Below, in pieces: positions 1 to 9,358 of a stretch of DNA of 64,000 nucleotides. Source of the stretch: Streptomyces aureocirculatus (GTDB lineage: Bacteria; Actinomycetota; Actinomycetes; Streptomycetales; Streptomycetaceae); contig NZ_JOAP01000041.1 of NCBI RefSeq assembly GCF_000720475.1, forward strand, positions 1-64,000. Direction: 5' to 3'. Numbering within the stretch: the first letter of the stretch is position 1; every line of letters begins with the position of its first letter. A program made the position numbers and the translations under genes. Under the pieces are notes generated by a model. That model saw only the letters and a program-made list of their open reading frames with translations, was not told the origin of the DNA and made no database searches.

Positions 1-48
1 GATGGTACTGCAGGGGGGACCCTGTGGGAGAGTAGGACGCCGCCGAAC
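1..48 (+). rRNA. rrf: 5S ribosomal RNA, 3' end (truncated by the window)
   Basis: The first 48 bases match the conserved 3' part of actinobacterial 5S rRNA, including the stretches GATGGTACTGCAGGGGGGAC and GTGGGAGAGTAGGACGCCGC, ending near CCGAACT. The 5' two thirds lie outside the window. A strong terminator follows 17 bases later, so this is the end of an rRNA operon transcribed into the window. The exact 3' end is uncertain by a base or two. Confidence 0.93.
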
Positions 49-64
49 TAATTTTATAGGAAAA

Positions 65-94
65 CCCCCGCACCTCACGGTGCGGGGGTTTTCT
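65..94 (+). terminator. Intrinsic terminator of the rRNA operon
   Basis: A perfect 10-bp stem (CCCCCGCACC at 65-74 pairing with GGTGCGGGGG at 79-88) closes a 4-base loop and is followed by a T-rich tract (TTTTCT). It lies directly behind the 5S rRNA. It may also stop leftward transcripts of the response-regulator operon, because it is preceded by AAAA, which reads TTTT on the other strand. Confidence 0.9.
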
Positions 95-146
95 GCGTTA
101 AGGACCGCCCGGCTCAGGACCGGTTCAGGTCCGAATCAGGGCCGGT

Positions 147-827
147 TCATGAAGGCAGCACCAGCTTCGTGTCGTACGCCAGAATGACCGCCTGCACCCG
201 GTCCCGCGCGCCCGTCTTCGCCAGGATGCGACCTACATGCGTCTTCACCGTCGACTCCGCGAGATGCAGCCGAGCCGCGATCTCCGAATTCGTCCAACCC
301 TGGCCGATGACCGTCAGGATCTGGCGTTCGCGATCCGTGAGAGCCGCCAGGAGCGGATGCTTCGCCGGGTCGATGGGGGCGTCCCCGCCGTCAGGACCGG
401 CAGGGAGCTGGTCGGCGAAAGCGTCAAGGAGACGGCGGGTGAGCCGAGGGGCCACCACCGCGTCACCCGTGGCCACCGCCCGGATACCCGACAACAACTC
501 CTCCGGCAGCGCGTCCTTGATGAGGAACCCCGACGCCCCGGCCCGCAGTCCCGCGTACGCGTACTCATCCAGGTCGAACGTCGTGAGGATCAGGACACGG
601 GCCCCGGAACCCGAAGCGACGATACGGCGGGTGGCCTCGATGCCGTCCATGCCGGGCATACGGATGTCCATCAGGACCACGTCAGGGCGCAGGCCCGCGG
701 TCATCCGGACCGCGTCCGTGCCGCTGCCGCCCTCCCCGGCCACCGTCATGTCGTCCTGGCTCTCCAAGAGCATGCGGAAACCGAAACGCTGCAAAGGCTG
801 GTCGTCGACTATGAGGACGGTGGTCAC
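147..827 (-). CDS. NarL/FixJ-family response regulator
   Basis: This 226-residue protein is a DNA-binding response regulator. The receiver domain (residues 1-120) has the acidic pair D8/D9, the phospho-acceptor D54 in the VVLMD strand, T82 and K104. The carboxy-terminal LuxR-type helix-turn-helix has the typical segments LTDRERQIL and STVKTHVGRIL. Its GTG start overlaps the stop of the upstream sensor kinase gene (GTGA), so the two are translationally coupled and form a cognate pair. The nearby ABC exporter in the same orientation is the obvious candidate target. The start is well fixed by the overlap. Confidence 0.93.
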   Translation of the reverse strand: MTTVLIVDDQPLQRFGFRMLLESQDDMTVAGEGGSGTDAVRMTAGLRPDVVLMDIRMPGMDGIEATRRIVASGSGARVLILTTFDLDEYAYAGLRAGASGFLIKDALPEELLSGIRAVATGDAVVAPRLTRRLLDAFADQLPAGPDGGDAPIDPAKHPLLAALTDRERQILTVIGQGWTNSEIAARLHLAESTVKTHVGRILAKTGARDRVQAVILAYDTKLVLPS

Positions 828-2116
828 TGAGCGGATTCCTTCGTCTGGTTCAGGTGCGGTGCCGCTGGGCGCGGCAGATGCAGGTGGACGCGCCAGCCCT
901 CGGCCGGGTCGGCAGGCGGGCCGGCCTCAAGTGTGCCCTCGTACAACGCCGTTCGCTCCCGCATGCCCTTCAGGCCGCGGCCCGAACCCGGCGCCGCGGG
1001 CACGGACGGAGACCGCCCCCGCGAAGCCCCGCCCGAGTCGGTGACCGTCACCCGCACACCGTCATCGGCGTACGAGACATCGACCGTCGCCGTCACCCCC
1101 GCCCCCGCGTGCTTCATGGTGTTCGTCAGGGCCTCCTGGACGACCCGGTACACCGTCAGCTCCTGGCCCTGCGGCAGGGATTCGGGGCGGCCGTGGAACG
1201 TACTGCGTACGGGCAGACCCGCCGCCCGTACACCGTCGATGAGGCGGTCCAGATCCGCCAGTGCGGGCTGCGGGGCCAGTTCGGCGGCCTCGGGCGCCTC
1301 CTCGCGCAGGACGTCGAGGAGCCGGCGCAGCTCGGCGAGGGCCTGACGGCTCGTCTTGCCGATGGCGTCGAGTGCCTGCGCGGCCCGCTCCGGGGACTTG
1401 GCGGCGGCGTACTTGCCGCCGTCGGCGAGGCCCGTGATGACCGACAGATTGTGACCGATGATGTCGTGCATCTCGCGGGCTATGCGGGTGCGTTCACCGG
1501 CGGCGGCCAGACGTGCCTGCTGGTCGCGCTCGACCTCCAACTGGTGGGCGCGCTCCACCAGGGCCTGCGTGTAGTCCTGGCGGGAGCGGACCGCGATGCC
1601 GAGAAGCGCGACGATGGCGTACGCCCAGAGCTGCGGGACGATCTGCTGGTCCCAACTGCCCCTCGGGTAGCGGACGGACCCCACCACCACCGGCGCCGTC
1701 ATCATCAGGCCCGCCCACCCCAGGGTCCTCAGCGGCAGCTTCAGGGCGATGTTGAACAGGACGATGAGCTGCACCAAGGCGACTTGGAGGAGCGCGCCCG
1801 TCGCGCTGTTGACCACGCTGAACGCCACGATGACGGTGAGCACCGTCATCGGCAGCCGCCTGCGCCACAGCAGCGGCAGCGACATGCCGAGGGTCAGGGC
1901 GACGATGAGCCAGTCGGGCAGGTCTGTGTTGTGGGCGATGTTGCGCCAGCCGCCCCCGGCGTAGTCGATGCCCGCCGCCACCACGAAGAACCCCGTCAGG
2001 AGCACGTCCCACACCAGCGGGTGGCGCCTGTCGAAGGCGCGCGCCCGCTGCGTGAGCTGCTGCATGTGCCTGGTGAGCGGGTGCGGGTCCTGGGTCACGG
2101 GCTCATCCTCGTACAC
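824..2116 (-). CDS. Two-component sensor histidine kinase (HisKA_3 type)
   Basis: The protein has about 430 residues. The amino-terminal half (roughly 35-175) is hydrophobic with four to six membrane segments and almost no extracytoplasmic domain, as in DesK- or LiaS-like intramembrane kinases. A short coiled coil leads to the HisKA_3 dimerisation domain with the phospho-accepting H217 in AREMHDIIGH, then a HATPase domain with ENTMKHA-like N-box and the glycine-rich box GRGLKGMRER. It overlaps the response regulator gene by 4 bp. An alternative GTG start lies at 2098 with a GAGGATGAG ribosome binding site, so the first six residues are uncertain. An ABC permease gene ends 12 bp upstream, so kinase, regulator and exporter are probably one operon. 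Confidence 0.92.
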   Translation of the reverse strand: MYEDEPVTQDPHPLTRHMQQLTQRARAFDRRHPLVWDVLLTGFFVVAAGIDYAGGGWRNIAHNTDLPDWLIVALTLGMSLPLLWRRRLPMTVLTVIVAFSVVNSATGALLQVALVQLIVLFNIALKLPLRTLGWAGLMMTAPVVVGSVRYPRGSWDQQIVPQLWAYAIVALLGIAVRSRQDYTQALVERAHQLEVERDQQARLAAAGERTRIAREMHDIIGHNLSVITGLADGGKYAAAKSPERAAQALDAIGKTSRQALAELRRLLDVLREEAPEAAELAPQPALADLDRLIDGVRAAGLPVRSTFHGRPESLPQGQELTVYRVVQEALTNTMKHAGAGVTATVDVSYADDGVRVTVTDSGGASRGRSPSVPAAPGSGRGLKGMRERTALYEGTLEAGPPADPAEGWRVHLHLPRPAAPHLNQTKESAQ

Positions 2117-2128
2117 GTACGCGAGCCC

Positions 2129-2956
2129 TCATACGTCGCTGCGTCGGAGTCGCAGCGCCGCCGCCCCGAGGACGGCCGCCGCCCACAGGGCGAGGACGAA
2201 CAAGCCCGTCCCCGGGGACACGGCGTCCTTGACGTGCTCGATCGAGCCGAGGGACGAGGCGGCCTGGGCGGGGAAGTAGCGGGTGGCGGTGTCGACCGCG
2301 TCGAGCGGGAGCGTCGTGAGGACCTCCGGCAGGATCAGGACGGAGCCGATGAACGCGCCGATGCCGCCGGGCACCGAGCGCAGCAGCGCCCCGAGGCCGA
2401 GGGCGATCAGACTCATGAGGGTGATGCCGACGGCGCTGCCCGCGAGGGCGCCGAGTACGCCGTCGTCGGTGAGCGAAAGCTCCTTGTCGGAGCCGGATAG
2501 CCAGATCTGGGCGACGAGGAACGTGACGACGTTCGTGACGAGGCACAGCGTGAAGGCGACGGCCGTGAAGACGGCGGCCTTGGACCACAGCACCGGCAGA
2601 CGGCGCGGTACCGCCGTCAGGGACGCGCGGATCATGCCGGTCGCGTACTCGCCCGCCGTCACGAGGATGCCGAGCACGGCAAAGCAGATCAATGAGAGCT
2701 GGGTGCCGAAGAGGACGAACACGACGGTGTCGATGTCGGCGTCGTCACCGTCGTAGGTGGAGCCCATGGTGATGCCGACCGTGAGGACGAGCACGCACGC
2801 GGTGAGCAGCGTGATCCAGGTGGAGCGCAGCGTCCACAGCTTGTGCCACTCCGAGCGCAGGACCCGGGCCGGCGTGATGCGGTACGGGGTGGGGTGGGCC
2901 GGGGTGGCGCGGTCCGGGCTCGGGTGGGTGGCGGTGTCCGTGGCCGTGGCGGTCAT
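2129..2956 (-). CDS. ABC-2 type transporter permease
   Basis: This 275-residue integral membrane protein has six predicted hydrophobic segments, starting with LITLLTACVLVLTVGITMG-like sequence near residue 50 and ending near 265. The pattern fits ABC-2 permeases (BcrB/NatB-like) that work with a separate ATPase. Its start codon overlaps the stop of the upstream ATPase gene (ATGA), so the two subunits are coupled. With the downstream kinase and regulator genes the arrangement matches stress- or peptide-antibiotic-responsive exporters, but the substrate cannot be read from the sequence. Confidence 0.88.
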   Translation of the reverse strand: MTATATDTATHPSPDRATPAHPTPYRITPARVLRSEWHKLWTLRSTWITLLTACVLVLTVGITMGSTYDGDDADIDTVVFVLFGTQLSLICFAVLGILVTAGEYATGMIRASLTAVPRRLPVLWSKAAVFTAVAFTLCLVTNVVTFLVAQIWLSGSDKELSLTDDGVLGALAGSAVGITLMSLIALGLGALLRSVPGGIGAFIGSVLILPEVLTTLPLDAVDTATRYFPAQAASSLGSIEHVKDAVSPGTGLFVLALWAAAVLGAAALRLRRSDV

Positions 2957-3882
2957 GCCGCGGCTCCTTCCAGGGGCGTGGCGTACTCGACGGAGTCGTG
3001 GGTGAGGTCCATGAAGGCCTGCTCAAGGGACGCGGCCTGCGGGGTGAGTTCGAACAGGGGGATGGCGTGCGCGGCGGCGGTGCGGCCGATGTGCTCGGCG
3101 TCGGCGCCCTGGACGTCGAGGGTGCCCGGGGTGTCGCTGGTGATGGTCACCGCGGGCCCGGCGATGAGCTCGGCCAGGCGGGCGGCCGCCGGGGACACGA
3201 CCTTCACGGAGCGGGTGCCGGAATCCCGTACGAAGCGCTCGACCGTGGTGTCGGCGAGCAGCCTGCCGCGGCCGACGATGATGAGGTGCTCCGCGGTCAG
3301 GGCCATCTCGCTCATGAGGTGCGAGGAGACGAGGACGGTGCGCCCCTCGGCCGCCTGGGCCTTGAGGAGGTTGCGGATCCAGAGGACGCCCTCCGGATCG
3401 AGGCCGTTGACCGGCTCGTCCAGGATCAGGGTCCCGGGGTCGCCGAGGAGGGCTGTCGCGATGCCGAGCCGCTGCCCCATGCCGAGGGAGAAGCCCTTCA
3501 CGCGGCGGCCCGCGACCTCGGTGAGGCCCGCCGCCTCCAGGACGTGGCGGACGCGTGCCCGCGGGATGCCGTGGGTGTGCGCGAGGGCGAGGAGGTGGTG
3601 GTACGCGGAGCGGCCCGGGTGGATCGAGCGGGCCTCCAGGAGCGCACCGACCTCGGTCAGCGGGGCGCTGTGCCGGTCGTACGCGCGGCCGCCGACCGTG
3701 CAGCGCCCGGACGTCGGCGCGTCGAGGCCGAGGAGCATCCGCATGGTCGTCGACTTGCCCGCGCCGTTGGGGCCGAGGAAGCCGGTGACGGTGCCGGGGC
3801 GGACCTCGAAGGTGAGGTCGTCGACGGCGGTCTTGGGGCGCTTGCCGCCGTAGCGCTTGGTGAGTCCGTGTGCTCGAATCAT
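2953..3882 (-). CDS. ABC transporter ATP-binding protein
   Basis: This 309-residue subunit has Walker A GPNGAGKST near residue 40, the signature region FSLGMGQRLG, Walker B LILDEP and the H-loop SSHLMSEM, followed by a carboxy-terminal extension of about 90 residues typical of BcrA/CcmA-like drug-exporter ATPases. The reading frame stays open a further 64 codons upstream, but that stretch is low-complexity and would run into the promoter of the divergent acetyltransferase. The ATG at 3882, giving MIRAHGLTKRYGG, is the convincing start. It is coupled by a 4-bp overlap to the permease. Confidence 0.92.
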   Translation of the reverse strand: MIRAHGLTKRYGGKRPKTAVDDLTFEVRPGTVTGFLGPNGAGKSTTMRMLLGLDAPTSGRCTVGGRAYDRHSAPLTEVGALLEARSIHPGRSAYHHLLALAHTHGIPRARVRHVLEAAGLTEVAGRRVKGFSLGMGQRLGIATALLGDPGTLILDEPVNGLDPEGVLWIRNLLKAQAAEGRTVLVSSHLMSEMALTAEHLIIVGRGRLLADTTVERFVRDSGTRSVKVVSPAAARLAELIAGPAVTITSDTPGTLDVQGADAEHIGRTAAAHAIPLFELTPQAASLEQAFMDLTHDSVEYATPLEGAAA

Positions 3883-4065
3883 GGCTCGATGGTCGCGGCC
3901 GGGAGGGGCGGGCGCGTCGGACCGGGGTCTTCTCGTCGGCAGGCGGGTAGTACCGGGGTACGACGCCGGGCGGGACCGGAGGGGATCGGAGGGGGATCGG
4001 GTGGGGAGCGGCCGGGGCGGGCGAATGGCGTTGCGCGCGGTCGGCCCGCCACCCAAGATCGGTGT

Positions 4066-4635
4066 ATGGAACACCTCATACGGCCCGTGCGCGCCGAGGA
4101 CTGGCAGAAGGTCCGTGAGCTACGGCTGCTCGCCCTGAAGGACCCGGCAGCGCCGGTCGCCTTCCTTGAGACGTACGAGAACGCCGCCGCCAAGCCCGAC
4201 GCCTACTGGCAGGAACGCACGGAGGGCGCCGCGGTGCCCTCCCGCGCGATGCGGCAGTTCATCGCCGAGGGGCCGGGCGGGGACTGGGCGGGCTCGGTGA
4301 CCGTGCTGATCGAGGAGCCGGGGACGCAGGGCGCGCTCGGCACGGAACGCGCCTCGGTGCGGCAGGCGCACCTGGTGGGCGTCTACGTACGGCCCGAGTT
4401 CCGCGGCACGGGCCTCACCGAGGCGCTGTTCGCGGCGGCGGTCGACTGGGCGCGGTCGTCCGGGGACGAGAGGGCGGGGGTGGAGCGGGTACGGCTTTTC
4501 GTGCACGAGGACAATCCGCGCGCGGAGGCGTTCTACCGGAAGTTCGGGTTCGTGCCCAGCGGGGAGACCGTGCCCGTGCCGGGGGATCCGGGGGCGCGGG
4601 AGCGGGAGATGGTGCTCGGGCGAGGCGTGGGCTAG
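4066..4635 (+). CDS. GNAT-family N-acetyltransferase
   Basis: This 189-residue protein starts IRPVRAEDW, the usual opening beta strand of GNAT enzymes. Motif A is visible as VGVYVRPEFRGTGLTEALF (the acetyl-CoA pyrophosphate loop, here R-G-T-G) and motif B as FVHEDNPRAEAFYRKFGF. The acceptor substrate is unknown. It is transcribed divergently from the ABC exporter, with about 180 bp between start codons, and ends near a tandem repeat array. ATG 4066 is chosen because the family fold begins at once. Confidence 0.88.
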   Translation: MEHLIRPVRAEDWQKVRELRLLALKDPAAPVAFLETYENAAAKPDAYWQERTEGAAVPSRAMRQFIAEGPGGDWAGSVTVLIEEPGTQGALGTERASVRQAHLVGVYVRPEFRGTGLTEALFAAAVDWARSSGDERAGVERVRLFVHEDNPRAEAFYRKFGFVPSGETVPVPGDPGAREREMVLGRGVG

Positions 4636-4649
4636 CCCGCCGGCCCCGA

Positions 4650-4725
4650 CAGTCTCGACCGGTCCCGCCAGTCTCGACCGGTCCCGCCAGTCTCGACCGG
4701 TCCCGCCAGTCTCGTCCAGTCCCGG
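4650..4725. repeat. 19-bp tandem repeat, three perfect copies plus one degenerate
   Basis: The unit CAGTCTCGACCGGTCCCGC occurs at 4650-4668, 4669-4687 and 4688-4706, with a diverged fourth copy at 4707-4725 and further related bases to about 4742. Each perfect unit contains the palindrome GACCGGTC. The array fills the gap between two converging genes, so it may serve in termination or be a neutral minisatellite. Confidence 0.9.
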
Positions 4726-4742
4726 CGGTCCCACCGGTCCCG

Positions 4743-6317
<1,575 letters not shown>

Positions 6318-6318
6318 G

Positions 6319-7740
6319 TCACGCCACCGTCGACCGGGACCCCGCGGGGCCGTCGCCGAGTTGTTTCTCCATGTACGCGGCTCTTTCCTCCGCCTCCCGT
6401 TCCGCGGCCACCAGGGCGTCGTGGGCGAGCAGGTCGCTCACGGACTCCGTCATGGCGCGGTCGGTGAAGACCAGGGGGCGTTCCGTCTCCGTGATCAGGT
6501 GCTTCACCACCTGGACGTTGCCGTTGACGTCCCAGACGGCGATGCCTGGCGTCAGCGTGGGGATGATCTCGACGGCCCAGCGCGGCAGACCGAGGACACG
6601 GCCGGTGGCGCGGGCCTCATCGGCCTTCTGGGCGTAGATGGTGCGGGTCGACGCCATCTTCAGGATGGCGGCGGCCTCCTTGGCGGCCGCTCCGTCGACG
6701 ACGTCGGAGAGGTGGTGGACGACCGCGACGAAGGACAGACCGAGGCGGCGGCCGAACTTCAGGAGGCGCTGGAACAACTGCGCCACGAAGGGCGAGTTGA
6801 TGATGTGCCAGGCCTCCTCGACGAGGAAGATGCGCTTCTTGCGGTCGGGGCGGATCCAGGTGTGCTCCAGCCACACGCCGACGATGGCCATGAGGATGGG
6901 CATGGCGATGGAGTTGCGGTCGATGTGGGAGAGGTCGAAGACGGTCAGGGGCGCGTCCAGGTCGATGCCGACGGTCGTGGGGCCGTCGAACATGCCGCGC
7001 AGGTCGCCGTCCACGAGCCGGTCGAGGACCAGGGCCACGTCCAGGCCCCAGGCCCGGACGTCGTCTATGGCGACGTTCATCGCCTCCGCGGACTCCGGTT
7101 CGGGGTGGCGCAACTGGTCGACGATGTCGGTGAGGACGGGCTGGCGGTTCACGATGGTCTCGTTGACGTAGGCGTGCGCGACCTTCAGGGCGAAGCCGGA
7201 GCGCTCGTCGAGGCCGTGGCCCATGGCCACCTCGATGATCGTGCGGAGCAGCGCGAGCTGGCCCGTCGTGGTGATCGCCGGATCCAGGGGGTTGAGACGG
7301 ATGCCCATGTCCAGGGCGGCCGTCGGGTCGAGCCGCACGGGAGTTATGCCCAGCTCCTGCGCGATGAGGTTCCACTCGCCGACGCCGTCCTCGCCCTGGG
7401 CGTCGAGGACGACGACCTGGCGGTCCTTGAACCGCAACTGGCGCAGGACGTACGTCTTCTCCAGGGCCGACTTGCCGTTGCCGGACTCGCCGAGCACCAG
7501 CCAGTGCGGCGCCGGGAGCTGCTGCCCGTACAACTGGAACGGGTCGTAGATGTAACCCTTGCCGGAGTACACCTCACGGCCGATGATCACGCCGGAGTCG
7601 CCGAGGCCGGGCGCGGCCGTCGGCAGGTAGACCGCCTGGGCCTGCCCCGTCGACGTACGCACCGGCAGGCGCGTCGTCTCGACCTTCCCGAACAGGAAGG
7701 ACGTGAACGCGTCCGTGAGGACGGTCAGCGGGTCCCGCAT
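6319..7740 (-). CDS. cmdB: VirB4-like ATPase, carboxy-terminal motor half
   Basis: This 473-residue ATPase has Walker A GESGNGKS at residues 84-91, Walker B RIFLVEEAWH near 285, and the later VirB4/TraC blocks including QNLSD-like VVHHLSDVVDG. It begins almost at the motor domain: the amino-terminal VirB4 domain is missing here but is recognisable in the next gene upstream (7799-9358), so VirB4 is split in two. It presumably energises assembly or secretion by the membrane complex encoded alongside. Its stop lies 1 bp before the coupling-protein start and 58 bp separate it from the preceding gene. The match to S. coelicolor SCO4127 (cmdB, ATP/GTP-binding) is from memory. Confidence 0.82.
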   Translation of the reverse strand: MRDPLTVLTDAFTSFLFGKVETTRLPVRTSTGQAQAVYLPTAAPGLGDSGVIIGREVYSGKGYIYDPFQLYGQQLPAPHWLVLGESGNGKSALEKTYVLRQLRFKDRQVVVLDAQGEDGVGEWNLIAQELGITPVRLDPTAALDMGIRLNPLDPAITTTGQLALLRTIIEVAMGHGLDERSGFALKVAHAYVNETIVNRQPVLTDIVDQLRHPEPESAEAMNVAIDDVRAWGLDVALVLDRLVDGDLRGMFDGPTTVGIDLDAPLTVFDLSHIDRNSIAMPILMAIVGVWLEHTWIRPDRKKRIFLVEEAWHIINSPFVAQLFQRLLKFGRRLGLSFVAVVHHLSDVVDGAAAKEAAAILKMASTRTIYAQKADEARATGRVLGLPRWAVEIIPTLTPGIAVWDVNGNVQVVKHLITETERPLVFTDRAMTESVSDLLAHDALVAAEREAEERAAYMEKQLGDGPAGSRSTVA

Positions 7741-7798
7741 CGCACCTTCACACCCTTACCGTTGGCCTGTTCGTCGGCGGTGCCGCGTCGCAGGGCCG

Positions 7799-9358
7799 TC
7801 ATCGCCGGATGCCGGTCGCGAACGGCAGCGTGTTCACAAATGCCCGGTGGTGCTCGCGATCGCACCACTCCAGCTTCAGATACGACTTTCCGGCCGATGC
7901 CCTTATGGTCCGTTTGTCGCGGGCGAGGGCCTCCGGGGAGCGGGACGACACCGTGATGTAGCCGACCAGGTTGACGCCCGCGGCGCCGCTCGCGAGGTCC
8001 TCGCCCCGCTGGTCGAGGCGGGAGTGCGAGGCGACGTCACGGGGGTCGACGGTGCGGTTCATCTTGGCCTGGCGGCTGGCCTCGGCCTCGTCGTTGGTCT
8101 TCTCGGTCAGCATCCGCTCGATGGCGACCTCGGTGGGCTCCAGGTCCATCGTGACGGCGACGGTGCGGATGACGTCGGGGGTGTGGACGAGCAGCGGCGC
8201 CAGGAAGTTGACGCCGACGGGGGTCATCGGCCACTCCTTCACCCAGGCCGTGGCGTGGCACCAGGGGGCGCGGGTGGAGGACTCGCGGGTCTTCGCCTGG
8301 AGGTAGGTGGGCTCCATCGCGTCCAGTTCGGCGGGCCAGGCGTTGCGCTTGGTCATGGCCTGGATGTGGTCGATGGGGTGGTCCGGGTCGTACATGGAGT
8401 GCACGAGGGAGGCGAGGCGGCCCTGGCCGAGGGGCTGGCGGACACGGATGTCCGCCTCCTGGAGGCGGGAGCAGATGTCGGTGAGCTCACGGGCCATGAC
8501 GACGGCGAGCCCGGCGTCCTTGTCCAGCTTCCGGCCGCCGCGGGGGTGGCCGGCGCGCGCCATGGCCTGGGCCTCGGCGGCGAGGTCGCGGGAGTAGTGC
8601 ATGCAGGCGACGAGGTAGGCGCGGTGCTGCTCGCTGCTGGTGGACACCATCGACTGGAGCTGGTCGTAGGAGTGCTTGAGCCAGGGCAGGGCGCGGTCGT
8701 CGCCGCGGGCGGTGACGTCCTTGGCGTGCGCGTCCGGGTCGGCGGGCAGCGTACGGGCCAAAATCTGGAGGCGGGTCACGAAGCCGTCGCCGTTGGCGAC
8801 GTGTTTGAGCAGCGTGCCGAAGCGGTCGACGAGGGCCTCCTGGTCCTCGCTGTCGCGCAGGCCGACGCCGGGGCCCTCGATCTCGATGGCGGCGGTGACG
8901 GTGCGCCGGTCGGCGTGCAGGAGCACGGCGATCTCGTCGGGGCCGAAGGGGGCGGCGAGCCAGTTGATGCGGCCGATGCCGGGGGGTGGTCCGACCTCGA
9001 CCTCGCGTCCGTCGAGGCGTACGCCCGCCTCGGCGGCGCCCGAACGGTAGGTGGTGCCGCGCTTGAGCGACCGCTTGAAGCTGCGGTTGATCTCGAACCA
9101 CTTGTAGAACGTGCGCTGCTTGAAGGGCAGGTAGACCGCCGCGATGGCGAGCAGCGGGAAGCCCATGAGCAGGACGAGGCGCAGCGCGAGGAAGGGGATG
9201 AGGATGCCGCACATCATGCCCAGGAACGCGCCGCCGATGATCAGGGCGATCTCGCCGGTCTCGCGGTTGCGGCCGATGATGGCGTTCGGCCGGGCGCGGC
9301 CGATCAGATAGGTGCGGCGGGGCGTGACCGGTGGGGACACATGGGACTGGGTCGTCAA
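7799..9358 (-). CDS. VirB3/VirB4 amino-terminal-like membrane protein (SCO6880 family)
   Basis: The protein has 519 residues. Residues 14-90 contain a VirB3/PrgI-like pair of membrane segments (IALIIGGAFLGMMCGILIPF and the hydrophobic stretch following). The rest is soluble and resembles the amino-terminal domain of VirB4/TraC proteins, without any P-loop. Databases often call such proteins type VI secretion protein, which is misleading. The start is TTG at 9358, overlapping the VirB6-like stop (TTGA) and preceded by GGAGG nine bases upstream. It is coupled to that gene and probably works as a heteromeric VirB4 with the ATPase half at 6319-7740. It would correspond to cmdC. Confidence 0.75.
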   Translation of the reverse strand: MTTQSHVSPPVTPRRTYLIGRARPNAIIGRNRETGEIALIIGGAFLGMMCGILIPFLALRLVLLMGFPLLAIAAVYLPFKQRTFYKWFEINRSFKRSLKRGTTYRSGAAEAGVRLDGREVEVGPPPGIGRINWLAAPFGPDEIAVLLHADRRTVTAAIEIEGPGVGLRDSEDQEALVDRFGTLLKHVANGDGFVTRLQILARTLPADPDAHAKDVTARGDDRALPWLKHSYDQLQSMVSTSSEQHRAYLVACMHYSRDLAAEAQAMARAGHPRGGRKLDKDAGLAVVMARELTDICSRLQEADIRVRQPLGQGRLASLVHSMYDPDHPIDHIQAMTKRNAWPAELDAMEPTYLQAKTRESSTRAPWCHATAWVKEWPMTPVGVNFLAPLLVHTPDVIRTVAVTMDLEPTEVAIERMLTEKTNDEAEASRQAKMNRTVDPRDVASHSRLDQRGEDLASGAAGVNLVGYITVSSRSPEALARDKRTIRASAGKSYLKLEWCDREHHRAFVNTLPFATGIRR

